Assembly: GCF_016587375.1 (NCBI RefSeq)
Contig: NZ_BNJG01000001.1
Location: 4,160,001 to 4,224,000, forward strand
Source of the DNA: Ktedonobacter robiniae
GTDB taxonomy: Bacteria > Chloroflexota > Ktedonobacteria > Ktedonobacterales > Ktedonobacteraceae
Direction: 5' to 3'
DNA: 64,000 nucleotides
The notes under the pieces are model-generated. The model saw only the letters and a program-made list of their open reading frames with translations, was not told the DNA's origin and searched no databases. Below are positions 8,953 to 18,313 of this stretch, one piece after another (the first letter of the stretch is position 1; the number at the start of each line of letters is the position of its first letter). A program made the position numbers and the translations under genes.

Positions 8953-9267
8953 ATGCTATTAGACATCCCCGTGATGACATTGCTCATCTGGTGCGCCTGT
9001 CACTTTGTGGGTGACTTTGCCTTTCAAAGCACCTGGATGAGTCTGGAAAAAGGTAAGAGTTGGGAAGTCAATTTTTATCACTGTGCGACCTATACTGCTG
9101 TCTTTGTGCTCTTTGCCCATCCCTCCTGGCTGGCAACACTGCTTCTTTTTGCGACCCACTTTATTGTCGACCCACTGAAGGCGCGCTATAAACTCATTGG
9201 CCCCATCTGGCTTGATCAGCTCCTCCACATCTTAACCATCGTCCTTATTCTCGCGTTCAAATTCTAG
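8953..9267 (+). CDS. DUF3307-family small membrane protein
   Basis: This is a 104-aa hydrophobic protein with three membrane segments. The opening LLIWCACHFVGDFAFQS and the closing WLDQLLHI are the hallmark motifs of the DUF3307 family, with conserved His and Asp residues inside membrane helices. The function is unknown; the pattern of buried His/Asp suggests ion or metal handling, which is inference. GGGAGAAG sits at proper spacing before the ATG. The gene ends against a bidirectional terminator. Confidence 0.8.
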   Translation: MLLDIPVMTLLIWCACHFVGDFAFQSTWMSLEKGKSWEVNFYHCATYTAVFVLFAHPSWLATLLLFATHFIVDPLKARYKLIGPIWLDQLLHILTIVLILAFKF

Positions 9268-9320
9268 CTATGGCGTTTGTGGACAGCGCGATGCTGCTGA
9301 CGATTTTACAACGTATAAGT

Positions 9321-9355
9321 AAAGAGGGCGTTGCAAGGTTTGCAACGCCCTCTTT
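9321..9355. terminator. Bidirectional terminator between convergent genes
   Basis: A 16-bp perfect stem (AAAGAGGGCGTTGCAA) with a 3-base loop lies between the convergent DUF3307 and PadR genes. The stem ends in AAA/TTT on each side, so it can serve both strands. Confidence 0.85.
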
Positions 9356-9370
9356 CACGTGTATTATGCA

Positions 9371-10186
9371 CTAGCTTTGTTCAACCTGGGGGCCGTTCTC
9401 GCCCTCTGGACCACTTGGCTTCTCACCCTTGCCATAGATGAATGTAGAGAGATCACTGCGTGTCTCCTCCAGGATTTTGTGGAGCTGCGTCAGACGCTGA
9501 GCATCTCCACCTGTGCTGCGCGCCGCGATAACGAAGAGGCGTGCGACCTCGGCAGCCTCGGTACGTAGTGCCTGTACCTCTGGTGCATCCCAACGCTCAA
9601 CGCGCCCCGCGAAGCGCTCCCACCAGGGGTTATGTCCAGGTGCGCCCCCTGCAGGATTTGTCTCCTCCGCCTTGCGCTCGCCCAGGAAGGCACGCCCGGC
9701 GTCGGTGATGTGATAGATCTTCTTGCCCTCTTCTACGGTCACGGTGACCAGGCCGCGATCTTCAAGCATTTGTAATGTTGGATAAATCGAACCCGCGCTA
9801 GGGGCATACAGGCCGTTCGATTTCTGTTCCAGAGCCTTCATCATCTCATAGCCATGCATAGGACGCTCTTGTAGAAGCTCTAGCAGGGCATACTTCATAT
9901 CACCGCGCCCAAAGAAGCGCTTCTTAAAGCCTTCAGGACCAAATGGGCCCTCAGGGCCAAAGGGACCCTCGGCTCCAAATGGGCCATGCTGACCAAATGG
10001 GCCGTGAGGACCAAAGGGACCTCCAGGGCCAAACCCGCCGCGACGACGCATCCACATCCCGAAGCCTCTTGGACCATGATGTCCATGGCGGCCATGGCGC
10101 CTCTCAGACTCCCAGGGGGGCGTCCACCCCTCCCAGTCTCCGCCAGCGCCCTCAAATGCAAAATCTTTTCCAAATCTGCGTGGCAT
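9371..10186 (-). CDS. PadR-family transcriptional regulator with Gly-Pro-Phe-rich N-terminal region
   Basis: This 271-aa regulator contains a PadR winged-helix domain at about residues 92-170: MKYALLELLQERPMHGYEMM, GSIYPTLQMLEDRGLV and the wing KIYHITDAGRAFL. The C-terminal part forms the usual dimerisation helices. The first 90 residues are unusual: after GRHGHHGPRG there are about eight tandem repeats of GPFGPxG/GPFGQHG, a low-complexity collagen-like stretch. Two identical palindromes overlap its own promoter, so it probably represses itself. No transporter is adjacent. The ATG at 10186 is preceded by GGAGT. Confidence 0.92.
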   Translation of the reverse strand: MPRRFGKDFAFEGAGGDWEGWTPPWESERRHGRHGHHGPRGFGMWMRRRGGFGPGGPFGPHGPFGQHGPFGAEGPFGPEGPFGPEGFKKRFFGRGDMKYALLELLQERPMHGYEMMKALEQKSNGLYAPSAGSIYPTLQMLEDRGLVTVTVEEGKKIYHITDAGRAFLGERKAEETNPAGGAPGHNPWWERFAGRVERWDAPEVQALRTEAAEVARLFVIAARSTGGDAQRLTQLHKILEETRSDLSTFIYGKGEKPSGPEGENGPQVEQS

Positions 10187-10243
10187 TGCTGTCCACTCCT
10201 TTCAAGATGGTGTTGTACTTGCTGTTCTCATTGGCATTTGCTC

Positions 10244-10295
10244 AATACGATATATCGTTATTGGTAATATAAACGATATATCGTATTGTTGTCAA
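10244..10295 (-). promoter_or_regulatory. padR promoter with paired palindromic operators
   Basis: ACGATATATCGT occurs twice (10247-10258 and 10273-10284), 26 bases apart, and the two sites together form one larger inverted repeat (AATACGATATATCGTT and its complement). On the minus strand TTGACA (10295-10290) and a TATATT-like -10 (10271-10266) bracket the right-hand site, so a bound PadR dimer would sit inside the promoter. The layout is typical of PadR autoregulation. Confidence 0.85.
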
Positions 10296-10330
10296 GACCC
10301 AAATGTAGCAATATCTCGCCTGGCGGTAAT

Positions 10331-10395
10331 TCACCTGAATTTGTGTCCACTTTTTACCCGAATCTTTGCTCATTCACCCGAGTTTGTGCTGTGCT
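10331..10395 (+). repeat. Repeat array D (three units)
   Basis: Three related units start at 10333 (ACCTGAATTTGTG), 10356 (ACCCGAATCTTTG) and 10377 (ACCCGAGTTTGTG). The second unit is preceded by CCACTTTTT and the third by GCTCATTC. The same two linkers precede unrelated units in the arrays near 34441, 36663, 44618 and 61151, so this is probably a further family of the same element type. Confidence 0.6.
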
Positions 10396-10748
10396 AACGA
10401 TATACTCATGCGCGTTTGGTAGATAGTAGTTTCTCTTTTTGTACGATTGAGTGGAGTGGTGGTTCGATGGACACGTAATCTACCAGATCTTCGACACGTC
10501 ACAGTGCCCCAGGATTAGATGTTTGCAAAATTGCAGGGCGATCAATTTCGGGTTTTCTGCCCGGCTTCAAGGTAGAAGGTCACCAATACAGTCGTTTGCC
10601 GAAACCGTGGCAATGAGTCGTTGCGTTGTATGTTCTCCAACAAATTGGTGGTCTGATCCTGATTTTCTTGCTAGAAAATGCTCTACATTGCCATAATATA
10701 CTTCAAGAGGTCGAATGTTCAAAAAGCAAACCGAAAAGGAGTTCCTTG

Positions 10749-11288
10749 ATGATAACAGACACATCCCCATTGATGAGTGTGTACGAAGGCTGGGATGGCC
10801 ATCAGCGTAGCTTGATACGAGCCATTGCTCCACTCTCCCCCCAACAGTTAGCCTATCGACCTGCACCCCATCTGCGCTCTGTAGGGGAAATCGCTAGCCA
10901 CCTGAGCCTGGGACGGGTTGGTTGGTTCCAACGGATGCAAGCACCTGGCAGCAAGGAGGTCGTTCGCCAGGTCAATGGATGGGAAGAGGAGCATCGTATT
11001 GTCGAAAATGCGGCGGAACTCGTCAGGCGCCTGGAAGTGACCTGGCAAATGATCGAGACCACACTCGACTCCTGGGCGATCAGTGACCTGGCCCAGACGT
11101 ATCAGCATACGTACTGGGGAAAAACCTACACGATCTCGCGCCAGTGGACGATCTGGCGCATCATGTCCCACGATCTTCATCACGGTGGGGAGCTCGTCAT
11201 CCTCCTTGGCATTCAGGGTATCAACGCTCCCGAACTTGGTGATCTGGGCGGACATATTACCGAACCTCCTCTAGCTGAACCACCCTGA
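10749..11288 (+). CDS. DinB-family protein
   Basis: This 179-aa protein belongs to the DinB/YfiT-like four-helix bundle superfamily, small metal-binding proteins often acting in thiol transfer or stress. LMSVYEGWDGHQRSLIRAI, the first conserved His region SVGEIASHLSLGRVGWFQRM, and the third DLHHGGELVILLGIQGI fit the His-His-His metal site of the family. The start at 10749 is chosen over longer readings because AAAAGGAGTT lies 7 bases before the ATG. The substrate is unknown. It appears to be a single-gene unit. Confidence 0.85.
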   Translation: MITDTSPLMSVYEGWDGHQRSLIRAIAPLSPQQLAYRPAPHLRSVGEIASHLSLGRVGWFQRMQAPGSKEVVRQVNGWEEEHRIVENAAELVRRLEVTWQMIETTLDSWAISDLAQTYQHTYWGKTYTISRQWTIWRIMSHDLHHGGELVILLGIQGINAPELGDLGGHITEPPLAEPP

Positions 11289-11619
11289 TCGTACCGAGGA
11301 CGCGTTACGCTCTTTGCTGGTTATGGAGATATCGAAAATGCTAGGTATTCCTTGTTGAAATTCATGTGGACTTGAGATTGGCGTTTTGGGGACGTAGGTT
11401 TGGCGCAAGAAGAGCTCTTTGCTAGCGTGATGTTACCGCAAGGAGGACAAGTGAAATCAGCATTTTCCTTCTTCTTTTTCTAGTATACTGGAAAAATGCC
11501 CAAAAAACATCGTCCAAAGGGCCGGTGTGTGTTTGCGTTCTCTCCTGTATGATATGGGTCGTCGTACGCTCAAATCATCAGCAGGGCTCTATGCTCTGTT
11601 GCTTCAAGGAGACAAACGC
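11289..11619. other. Intergenic stretch, nothing clear
   Basis: No gene is seen in this 330-base gap between the DinB and cupin genes. An AT-rich segment near 11470-11500 may hold the cupin promoter, but no confident -35/-10 pair is visible. Confidence 0.4.
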
Positions 11620-12036
11620 ATGCAGATTCGACGTTTCAGCTCTGAGCTCAAAATCAAAATCCCTGGCAATCATCCCGGTTTGTACGGTGTACCTATCCAG
11701 CTCCGCCGTGGACAGGTCCCTCTTGAAAAACTGGAAGCGCTTGCCAGGCGTGTCAATGGCATGCCTCTGCTGCTGAATGCTGAACTGCAGGTGGAGGCGA
11801 TGTACTTTGATCCGCATGCCTGCATAGAAGAACACGCAGCAGATCATCCGATCCTCTTCCTGGTCATTCACGGTCAGGGAACAGTGCGTATCGGTGGCCC
11901 CGCGGGGGAAACGCGCGACATCCAGGCTGGTGATGCCGTTCTTTGGCCTGCTCATACCGACCACACCGTCTGGACAGGGGACGAGGAACTCCATGCGATT
12001 GTGATCAACGCATTTCAAGACAAGGCTGCTCACTGA
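11620..12036 (+). CDS. Cupin-domain protein
   Basis: This 138-aa protein has a single cupin beta-barrel in its C-terminal 80 residues: a first motif around FDPHACIEEHAADHPILFLVIHGQG and a second around GDAVLWPAHTDHTVWTGD, with His and Glu residues placed as metal ligands. Small cupins of this type serve as sugar isomerases, dioxygenases or sensors; nothing here picks one. The start at 11620 (MQIRRFSSEL) is preferred over an upstream in-frame codon because AAGGAG precedes it at good distance. Confidence 0.8.
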   Translation: MQIRRFSSELKIKIPGNHPGLYGVPIQLRRGQVPLEKLEALARRVNGMPLLLNAELQVEAMYFDPHACIEEHAADHPILFLVIHGQGTVRIGGPAGETRDIQAGDAVLWPAHTDHTVWTGDEELHAIVINAFQDKAAH

Positions 12037-12314
12037 CATTCTTGGCAACGTTCTTGCCTTCCGTCTCAATGGCGGTTCTCAATTCACGTGGCCACCGAAC
12101 ATGCTAGTGCAAAAGCACGAGGCCTGTTTGGATTAAAGATGTTGTATGGTTCTCCTCTTGAGAATTCAAAGCTCTTGTGCCTGGCGCTAACGACTGGATA
12201 GGCATCTGTCCGAAATGTGACGCACCCTCTCTGTCAGGAAACGCATTTCTAACTTGCATTTGTGTTAATCTGAGCGTATGCTTTCTCCATCTTGTTCAGT
12301 TGCGGAGGAAAACC

Positions 12315-13571
12315 ATGGCAAAAGAGCAGATTCATATGCCGACATCCATACCACAGGCGGCCCGGCTGGCGGTAGCCGTGTATTTTTTTCTAACCGGTGC
12401 CACGTTTGCCTCATGGGCAGTGCGTATTCCAGCCGTGCAAACCAGGCTTGGGCTGAGCCCAGGTGAGCTTGGAGTGGCCTTGCTGGGAACGGCTGCCGGC
12501 GAGCTTGTGTTCATGAATCTGGCCGGTTACCTGGCGGCGCGCTTTGGCAGCCGATTTCTCACCGTGATTGCATCTGTCTGTCTTAGTGTGATGCTGCCGA
12601 TCCTGGCACTCGCGCCAACCCTGCCGGTTCTGGTGGCGACGCTCATGCTCTTTGGTGCCTCTTTCGGATCGGTGAATGTGGCCATGAATACGCAGGGGGT
12701 GGCTGTCGAGCGGTGTTACGGGCGTTCCATCTTCAGTTCGTTCCACGCTTGCTACAGTATCGGCGGACTAACCGGGGCACTAGTCGGCGGGTTGATGGCC
12801 ACTCATGACATTGCTCCCTTGCCGCATTTTCTCGGCGTCGCGTTCCTTGGAATCATTCTGACGCTCTCGGTCGCGCATTTTCTGTTGCCAGCCCATACGG
12901 ACGCACAGGGAGCAAGGGTCGTAGTTGCCCGCCCAACGCGTACACTGCTGGCCCTGGGCCTCGTTGCTTTCTGTGTGGTACTTGGGGAAGGGGCCATGGC
13001 TGACTGGAGTGCCGTCTATCTCAACACCATCCTGCGTACGGGGATGGGACTGGCCGCAGTGGGCTATGCTGCCTTCTCCATCGTCATGGCCGTGGGCAGA
13101 GGAATGGGGGATCACCTGGCGAACCGCCTTGGACCAAGTATGATGGTCCGGTTGGGAGGACTCGTGGCTGCGGGAGGGCTCACACTCGCGTTGGTGGTCA
13201 ATTGGGTTCCGTTGGCCCTGGTCGGCTTTGGTCTGGTGGGCGCGGGCTTTTCGGTGATCTTTCCCCTCACACTGAGCGCTGCAGGCCGTACCTCGAAGCA
13301 TGTATCAGGAACGGCGATCGCTGCCGTCGCCACCTGCGGATATGTCGGTTTTCTGGTCGGTCCAGCTGTCATTGGCTTCGCCGCGAACGCTCTGAATCTG
13401 CGCGTTGCTCTGGGCGTTGTGGTGCTCCTCAGCCTATGCGCTGCTGCCTTCGCGCGCGTGGTAGGCGGTAGCAAACAAGCCGGGAGCGGCCAGGTTCTTG
13501 CGGATGGCGAACGCTCTTTTCCTTTGGGGATCTCTACTGAGAGGAAGCCAAAAAGATCATCACAGATCTGA
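12315..13571 (+). CDS. MFS transporter, YbjJ-like
   Basis: This is a 12-helix major facilitator superfamily protein of 418 aa, with helices from AVAVYFFLTGATFASWAVRIPAVQ to the C-terminal LLSLCAAAFARVVGG. The short helix-1 segment with FASWAVRIPAVQ and the internal GEGAMADWSAVYL are characteristic of the YbjJ group of putative sugar or drug transporters. The start at 12315 (MAKEQIHMP) is supported by GGAGG immediately upstream; an open frame further 5' lacks membrane character. The substrate is not predictable. It stands alone. Confidence 0.85.
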   Translation: MAKEQIHMPTSIPQAARLAVAVYFFLTGATFASWAVRIPAVQTRLGLSPGELGVALLGTAAGELVFMNLAGYLAARFGSRFLTVIASVCLSVMLPILALAPTLPVLVATLMLFGASFGSVNVAMNTQGVAVERCYGRSIFSSFHACYSIGGLTGALVGGLMATHDIAPLPHFLGVAFLGIILTLSVAHFLLPAHTDAQGARVVVARPTRTLLALGLVAFCVVLGEGAMADWSAVYLNTILRTGMGLAAVGYAAFSIVMAVGRGMGDHLANRLGPSMMVRLGGLVAAGGLTLALVVNWVPLALVGFGLVGAGFSVIFPLTLSAAGRTSKHVSGTAIAAVATCGYVGFLVGPAVIGFAANALNLRVALGVVVLLSLCAAAFARVVGGSKQAGSGQVLADGERSFPLGISTERKPKRSSQI

Positions 13572-13654
13572 GCCTATCAGTCCAGCTTCAGGTGCCCCAT
13601 AACTTTTCGCACAAGGATGTCCCAGGCAAAAGATGGTAAGATCTAGATGCCATA

Positions 13655-14446
13655 TCAGTCGACGAAGAACTCCTCCAACACGGGAGCGAGAATCTGCGGG
13701 ACGATATCGTGTGTCTGATCCTTGAGGCGGCGGTGTTGCCCTTTAGGCAGGGAGTCTACCAGCGTTTCCGCGCCTTTGTGCATCCATGCAGGGCTCTGCC
13801 CACCGTCCACCACGAGCGTGGGGATCACGACGGAGGACACCAATTTGGTTGGCAATGGTTTCCCCAACTGGATATCTCTTAGGATGGTCATTTCGTAAAC
13901 GAGGGTGTGTGCCATAGCCTCAAGCGCGGGCCGGAATGGGGCATGTCGCAACTGAGCAACGACTTCGGCAGGCATGCCCACTCCTTTCGTCTGGAAGAGT
14001 TCGACCGCCTCACCTCGACGACCCGCCGCTATCAGCTCGGCGAGTTGTGCCGCGAGATCCTCTGGTGGCCGAGGTCGACTCTCATCAACGATCAAGGGGG
14101 GCTCATACAACGCTAGCTTGGTGATGGCGACTCCGCGAGCTGCCGCCTTTAGAGAAAGGACCGCACCGGAGGAATATCCAAACACCGACGCTGATCCCCC
14201 CGCTTCGACGATGAGGGCTTCAAGATCCTCGATCTCGCGGTCGACTGCATACGGCGCCTTATCCCCACTGTCACCTCGCCCCCGGCGATCGTAGGTGAAC
14301 ACGGTGAAGTGCGATGCCAGCAACTGAGCCAGAGGCGCGCCTGCCGATCGATCATTGAAGGCGGAGCTCACCAAGATAATCGGCGATCCCTCACCCAACC
14401 GATCGAACGCGATTGAGGTATCGTCTTTTGAAATGACTGTTCTCAA
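13655..14446 (-). CDS. Alpha/beta hydrolase
   Basis: This alpha/beta-hydrolase-fold protein has SVFGYSSGAVLSL as nucleophile elbow (GYSSG, Ser near residue 105) and DQTHDIVPQIL holding the probable catalytic His near the C-terminus. FTYDRRGRGDSGD is the usual oxyanion-side loop. Family length is about 265 aa. The start is uncertain: a TTG at 14446 (LRTVISKDDTSIAF) has GAGGAAA upstream and homology starts there, while an ATG exists at 14491. The substrate is unknown; the family includes haloperoxidase-like esterases. Confidence 0.82.
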   Translation of the reverse strand: MRTVISKDDTSIAFDRLGEGSPIILVSSAFNDRSAGAPLAQLLASHFTVFTYDRRGRGDSGDKAPYAVDREIEDLEALIVEAGGSASVFGYSSGAVLSLKAAARGVAITKLALYEPPLIVDESRPRPPEDLAAQLAELIAAGRRGEAVELFQTKGVGMPAEVVAQLRHAPFRPALEAMAHTLVYEMTILRDIQLGKPLPTKLVSSVVIPTLVVDGGQSPAWMHKGAETLVDSLPKGQHRRLKDQTHDIVPQILAPVLEEFFVD

Positions 14447-14744
14447 TGGTGGTTTCCTCTCGTGAACACAATATCCGCTTGTAAGTTGCAAGTAGCAACA
14501 GTATAAAGCCAGGAATCAGAAAAACTTCTTCGATCTTGCTCTTTTACACAGAACTCGGGATGGCATCCAATCATGGGTGCTCTTACGCCCTTTGAGCGTA
14601 CCATATTTTCTATAATCTTCTCTTGCATCCCAAACGTGACCACATCGATTGCTCACGGCAGAGCTGTGAGTAGGGGGTGACTCTGTCTGTCGGCGGGGAA
14701 CCAGTATTCCATTTTCGAAGGATCATTCAGCGCAATTACCACCT

Positions 14745-15458
14745 TCAAGCCGGAGGAGGCTCCGGATGGTCATCACGAACCTGGTTGCTGGGAGAGCGGA
14801 CAGACACGCCCTTGATATAGATACGCCGTATCCCTTCTAAGATCTGTTCTGGCGTGTACCCTCGCTTATGCCGTTGAAAGAGATAGAGAGCAGGATCGGA
14901 GGTTGCAATGAGCGCATCAGCGGTGTAGATAATGTCCAGCGGCGCAAGTTCCTCCTGGGTAATGGCTTCCTCTAGCAGATGCGCGATGAGGCTATGGGAG
15001 GTCCGATAGTACTGCGTGCCAAACTTCATCTCTCGTCTCTCAGCAGACGACGTATCCATGATGGCCACCAGGAATGGTCCTTCCTCCTCGATGAAGGTAA
15101 TACATCTCTGGAGGACACTATCCAATCGCTGTAATGCTGACCATATTTCTCCATCCTGGGCACAGGCCTGGATCTCCTCTAAGAATCGCTGGGCGCTCCC
15201 ATTAAGCAGATCCAGAATCAATTCGCCCTTGTGGGCGTAGCGGCGATAGAGCGTTCCCTGACCAACGCCTGCTTCCTGGGCAATCTGATGCATACTGACA
15301 TCCTCAACGCCTCGCTCGGCAAACAACTGCCGAGCCACCCGCAAGATTCGCTGGTCAAAATCGGCTGCCTGACGGCGTTCTGGCCTCCTGCGCATCCCCG
15401 CTTCCCTTCCACTGCGCTTTGCTATAACACCCCATTCTTGCTGTTTCCCTGCTTCCAT
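14745..15458 (-). CDS. TetR-family transcriptional regulator
   Basis: The N-terminal TetR helix-turn-helix is clear at about residues 31-78: FDQRILRVARQLFAERGVED, VSMHQIAQEAGVGQGTLYRRYAHKGELI. The C-terminal ligand-binding half is divergent, as usual. The start ATG has AGAGAGGTG before it. The gene is divergent from the esterase gene at 15714. Two copies of a short palindrome lie between them, one inside the esterase promoter, so the esterase is the likely target. Confidence 0.92.
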   Translation of the reverse strand: MEAGKQQEWGVIAKRSGREAGMRRRPERRQAADFDQRILRVARQLFAERGVEDVSMHQIAQEAGVGQGTLYRRYAHKGELILDLLNGSAQRFLEEIQACAQDGEIWSALQRLDSVLQRCITFIEEEGPFLVAIMDTSSAERREMKFGTQYYRTSHSLIAHLLEEAITQEELAPLDIIYTADALIATSDPALYLFQRHKRGYTPEQILEGIRRIYIKGVSVRSPSNQVRDDHPEPPPA

Positions 15459-15484
15459 AGCACCTCTCTTTGTGTGATCTCCTC

Positions 15485-15536
15485 TTGACAGGGGGACAGT
15501 TGTCCTTTACAATCTCCCTATTGAGGACAGTTGTCC
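15485..15536 (+). promoter_or_regulatory. Promoter of esterase gene with two TetR-type operators
   Basis: TTGACA (15485-15490) and TACAAT (15508-15513), 17 bases apart, form a strong plus-strand promoter. The sequence GGACAGTTGTCC, with arms GGACA/TGTCC, fills the spacer (15494-15505) and recurs at 15525-15536, 31 bases on (three helical turns). This is a convincing repression site pair for the divergent TetR regulator. Confidence 0.85.
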
Positions 15537-15713
15537 TTATATGGAGTATAAAGCCTCCCGTAACCCTCGTCAAGCACAGATGAAGCTTGAAGCACGATGC
15601 AAAACAGAGCATGTGTTTGTCTTGAAGGTCCGGGATGGCATAGCTAGCTCGTGCTCATGCCGCAGACAGCTGCCACATGACCTGTTTTCCGTCATTGAGC
15701 AAGAGGAATACGA

Positions 15714-16714
15714 ATGAAGGAAGGTATGATGACGACCAGGCACCTTGTTGATCCTGAGCTTGTTGCTCTCCTTGACCAGATTCCTGCCACCGTATTAACT
15801 GATGAAACCCTGAGGCAGATACGTGCCATGAGTTCCCGGGCATCTGCGGACTTGCCCCAGTTTTCTGCTCTTTCCGTGAGCGATCGCTTCATCCCCGGCC
15901 TAGAAGGGGCACCCGATGTACGGGTGCTGGTCTACCTGCCAACCTCGGTTCAGGGACCGCTCCCTGCCCTGCTCTGGCTTCACGGGGGCGGGTATATTAT
16001 GGGTTCGGCTGACGCGGAAGATCTCACGGTCAAAAGCATCGTGTCAGCTCTCGGATGTGCTGCCATTTCGGTAGACTACCGTCTGGCCCCTGAGACGCCC
16101 CATCCTGGTCCGGTCGAGGATTGTTACGCGGCCTTGAAATGGCTCTCTACCCATGCCGACGAGTTGGGTATCGATCCGAATCGGATCGCGGTTGGCGGCA
16201 GTAGTGCAGGAGGAGGGCTGGCCGCTGCATTAGCGCTCTTGGCACGTGACCGTGGGGAAGCCCCCTGGCATTCCAATTTCTGCTCGCTCCTATGCTCGAT
16301 GATCGCACGTGTACACTGGCAAACCCGCATCCGTACACGGGGGAATTCATCTGGACGCCGGAGGCCAATCGCTTTGGCTGGAGTTCTTTGTTGGGCCAGG
16401 AACCTGGGGGGCCCGATGTTTCGCCCTATGCTGCGGCGGCACGTGCTGAGCATCTGGAGGGCTTACCCGCCACCTTTCTCTACGTGGGTGCTCTCGATCT
16501 GTTTCTGGAGGAAGATCTGGAGTATGCTCGCCGCTTGATGCGAGCAGGCGTGCCAACGGAGTTACATGTCTATCCTGGTGCCTACCACGGCTTCCGTATG
16601 GTCGCCGACGCCCAGGTGACACAGGCTGCCGCGCGAGATCTGTTAGCTGCCTTAAAACGCGCCTTTGATCTATCTCGCCGCTCAGACAAGCACCTCCCGG
16701 CCTACCACTCCTGA
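15714..16714 (+). pseudogene. HSL-type alpha/beta hydrolase (esterase), frameshifted
   Basis: The gene encodes a hormone-sensitive-lipase-type esterase of about 333 aa if read through one frameshift. The first part carries the oxyanion motif HGGGYIMGSA and the nucleophile elbow GGSSAGGGLA. The second part, in another frame, carries VGALDLFLEEDL (catalytic Asp) and YPGAYHGFRM (catalytic His). The break is near 16262 in the run GCCCCCTGG: adding one C restores EAPLAFQFLLAPMLDD. The product is either inactive or the missing base is a sequencing error. It lies under the TetR-controlled promoter at 15485. ATG 15726 is an alternative start. Confidence 0.88.
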
Positions 16715-16946
16715 AATCGAGAGAGGGGGGGTATTTCTCGAAAGCCTCCTTCCCTTGGGGCAACCAATCTCATGGAAAGCCAGGGCGTCTCTCACGAATT
16801 ACTTGCGTCCACTTAAAATATCTTCGAAAAGCGCTCCAATTCGCGTTTAGTTCGGTAAAGTCAGTTCTTAGCAATATCCTCTATGTAAAGATACGTGCCA
16901 AACGGCTCGAAGGTTTGCTGTAAGGGCGCGTGGAAAGGAAGAGGTA

Positions 16947-18218
16947 ATGAAGGATGTGACAGGAACGACGCTCAATGGTTATTACCTCTTCAGGCGGTTG
17001 GCTGTGGGGCAGGTGGCCGATGTCTACTGCGCGCGGTCGGCCCACCTGGAGGAGGGAGAGGTCGCGGTAAAGGTCTTTCGGCCTGGATATGCCTTGCACT
17101 CGCTTGCACGCCGCTATTTTCTCTCTGAGTCGCGCAAGATCATGCGTTTTCAGCAGGAGTATATCCTACCGTTGCTGGCATATGGCGAGGAGCATGGCTT
17201 GCTCTATATGGTGACTCCTTTTATTGTGACGGGGACATTAGACGATTTGCTAGGTAAGGTTGGGGGGCGCTTTTCAACGATCCAGGCTCTGTCTATCATA
17301 CAGCAAGTATGTCGCGCCGTGCAGTACGCGCACGAGCACGAGGTGCTTCATGGAAATTTGAAGCCTTCGAATATCTTTGTCTCTGCGGACGGGCGGATGC
17401 TGCTAGCAGATTTTGGCATCGCCTGTGGCTATGATGAGCGTCAGCAGTCGCTGACATGTGTAGGCTGGGGATCGGCTGCCTATGCCGCCCCTGAACAATC
17501 GCTCGGCGTTTTGCGCCGCTCAAGCGATATCTATGCACTTGGCGTCTTGCTTTTTCGCCTGTTGACGGGCCACCTGCCGTTTGTGGGCGAGACCCCATCC
17601 GACGTATTACTCAAACATGTACGCGAGGTACCACCTGCCCTGCGCAGTTTCGATTTCACGCTCTCTTCATCGGTAGAGCAGGTGGTTTTGCGCGCGTTAC
17701 GGAAGCGAGCGGAGGAGCGTTTCTCCTCGGCACATGAACTCAGCCTGGCTTTTCAGCAGGCCGTGATGTCTGAACGTGTTGTCCTGCCGCTTTCTCCGCT
17801 TCTGGAGCCTGCGCCGTCCCAGCCGCAGGAGCATTGGGGGCATAGGCCATTCATGGCACCCGCTACGCTTTCGCAGCCTGTGACCGGCTTCCAGTGCGAA
17901 GAGCAGTCAGTCGAACCTGCCCCCATACTACGTAAGCACGAGGTAACTGGCCTGTTGACCATGGCTAAACCTGTGCAGGAATCTACTTCCCCTGTCGCAT
18001 CCCCTCTAGGCATCCTGACAGCGGCCCCTGCGGAAAACCAGGTTCTCGCCAGCGCCCAGGCCTTGCCAGAGCCGCAGCCTCCAGACCCTGCCGAAGACAT
18101 GCAGGCTCGCTTCCTGGGCCTCCTCTGGAGCCAGTGGCTTGCGTTGCTGGTCGTCGTCCTGCTTTTACTCGGCCTGATAGGCGCCCTGCTCTCATCTTTC
18201 TACTTTCCGAATGGCTAA
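16947..18218 (+). CDS. Membrane-anchored Ser/Thr protein kinase-like protein, probable pseudokinase
   Basis: A bacterial Hanks-type kinase fold covers residues 11-270, then a Pro-rich linker and one membrane helix near the C-terminus (WLALLVVVLLLLGLIGALL), so the kinase domain faces the cytoplasm. The ATP lysine (VAVKVF, K42), DFG (D155) and APE are intact. However, the catalytic loop reads HGNLKPSN instead of HRDLKPSN, replacing the base Asp by Asn137, and the glycine loop (LAVGQVADVY) keeps only one Gly. It may therefore bind but not phosphorylate, acting as a scaffold or sensor. No sensor domain lies outside the membrane beyond a few residues. Confidence 0.85.
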   Translation: MKDVTGTTLNGYYLFRRLAVGQVADVYCARSAHLEEGEVAVKVFRPGYALHSLARRYFLSESRKIMRFQQEYILPLLAYGEEHGLLYMVTPFIVTGTLDDLLGKVGGRFSTIQALSIIQQVCRAVQYAHEHEVLHGNLKPSNIFVSADGRMLLADFGIACGYDERQQSLTCVGWGSAAYAAPEQSLGVLRRSSDIYALGVLLFRLLTGHLPFVGETPSDVLLKHVREVPPALRSFDFTLSSSVEQVVLRALRKRAEERFSSAHELSLAFQQAVMSERVVLPLSPLLEPAPSQPQEHWGHRPFMAPATLSQPVTGFQCEEQSVEPAPILRKHEVTGLLTMAKPVQESTSPVASPLGILTAAPAENQVLASAQALPEPQPPDPAEDMQARFLGLLWSQWLALLVVVLLLLGLIGALLSSFYFPNG

Positions 18219-18313
18219 TGAGAGCAGTTGCCAAATTGTAGGGTTCATGCAGGCATGGACTCCGAGCGCAGTGATCTCCCCATGCGGCCACAGCCTCTAG
18301 GTCCAAAATAGTT

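Noticed and set aside
9895..10190. Plus-strand frames rich in Gln/Arg over the PadR repeat region
   Set aside because: They are antisense readings of the GPFG-coding repeats; the minus-strand PadR gene explains the sequence.
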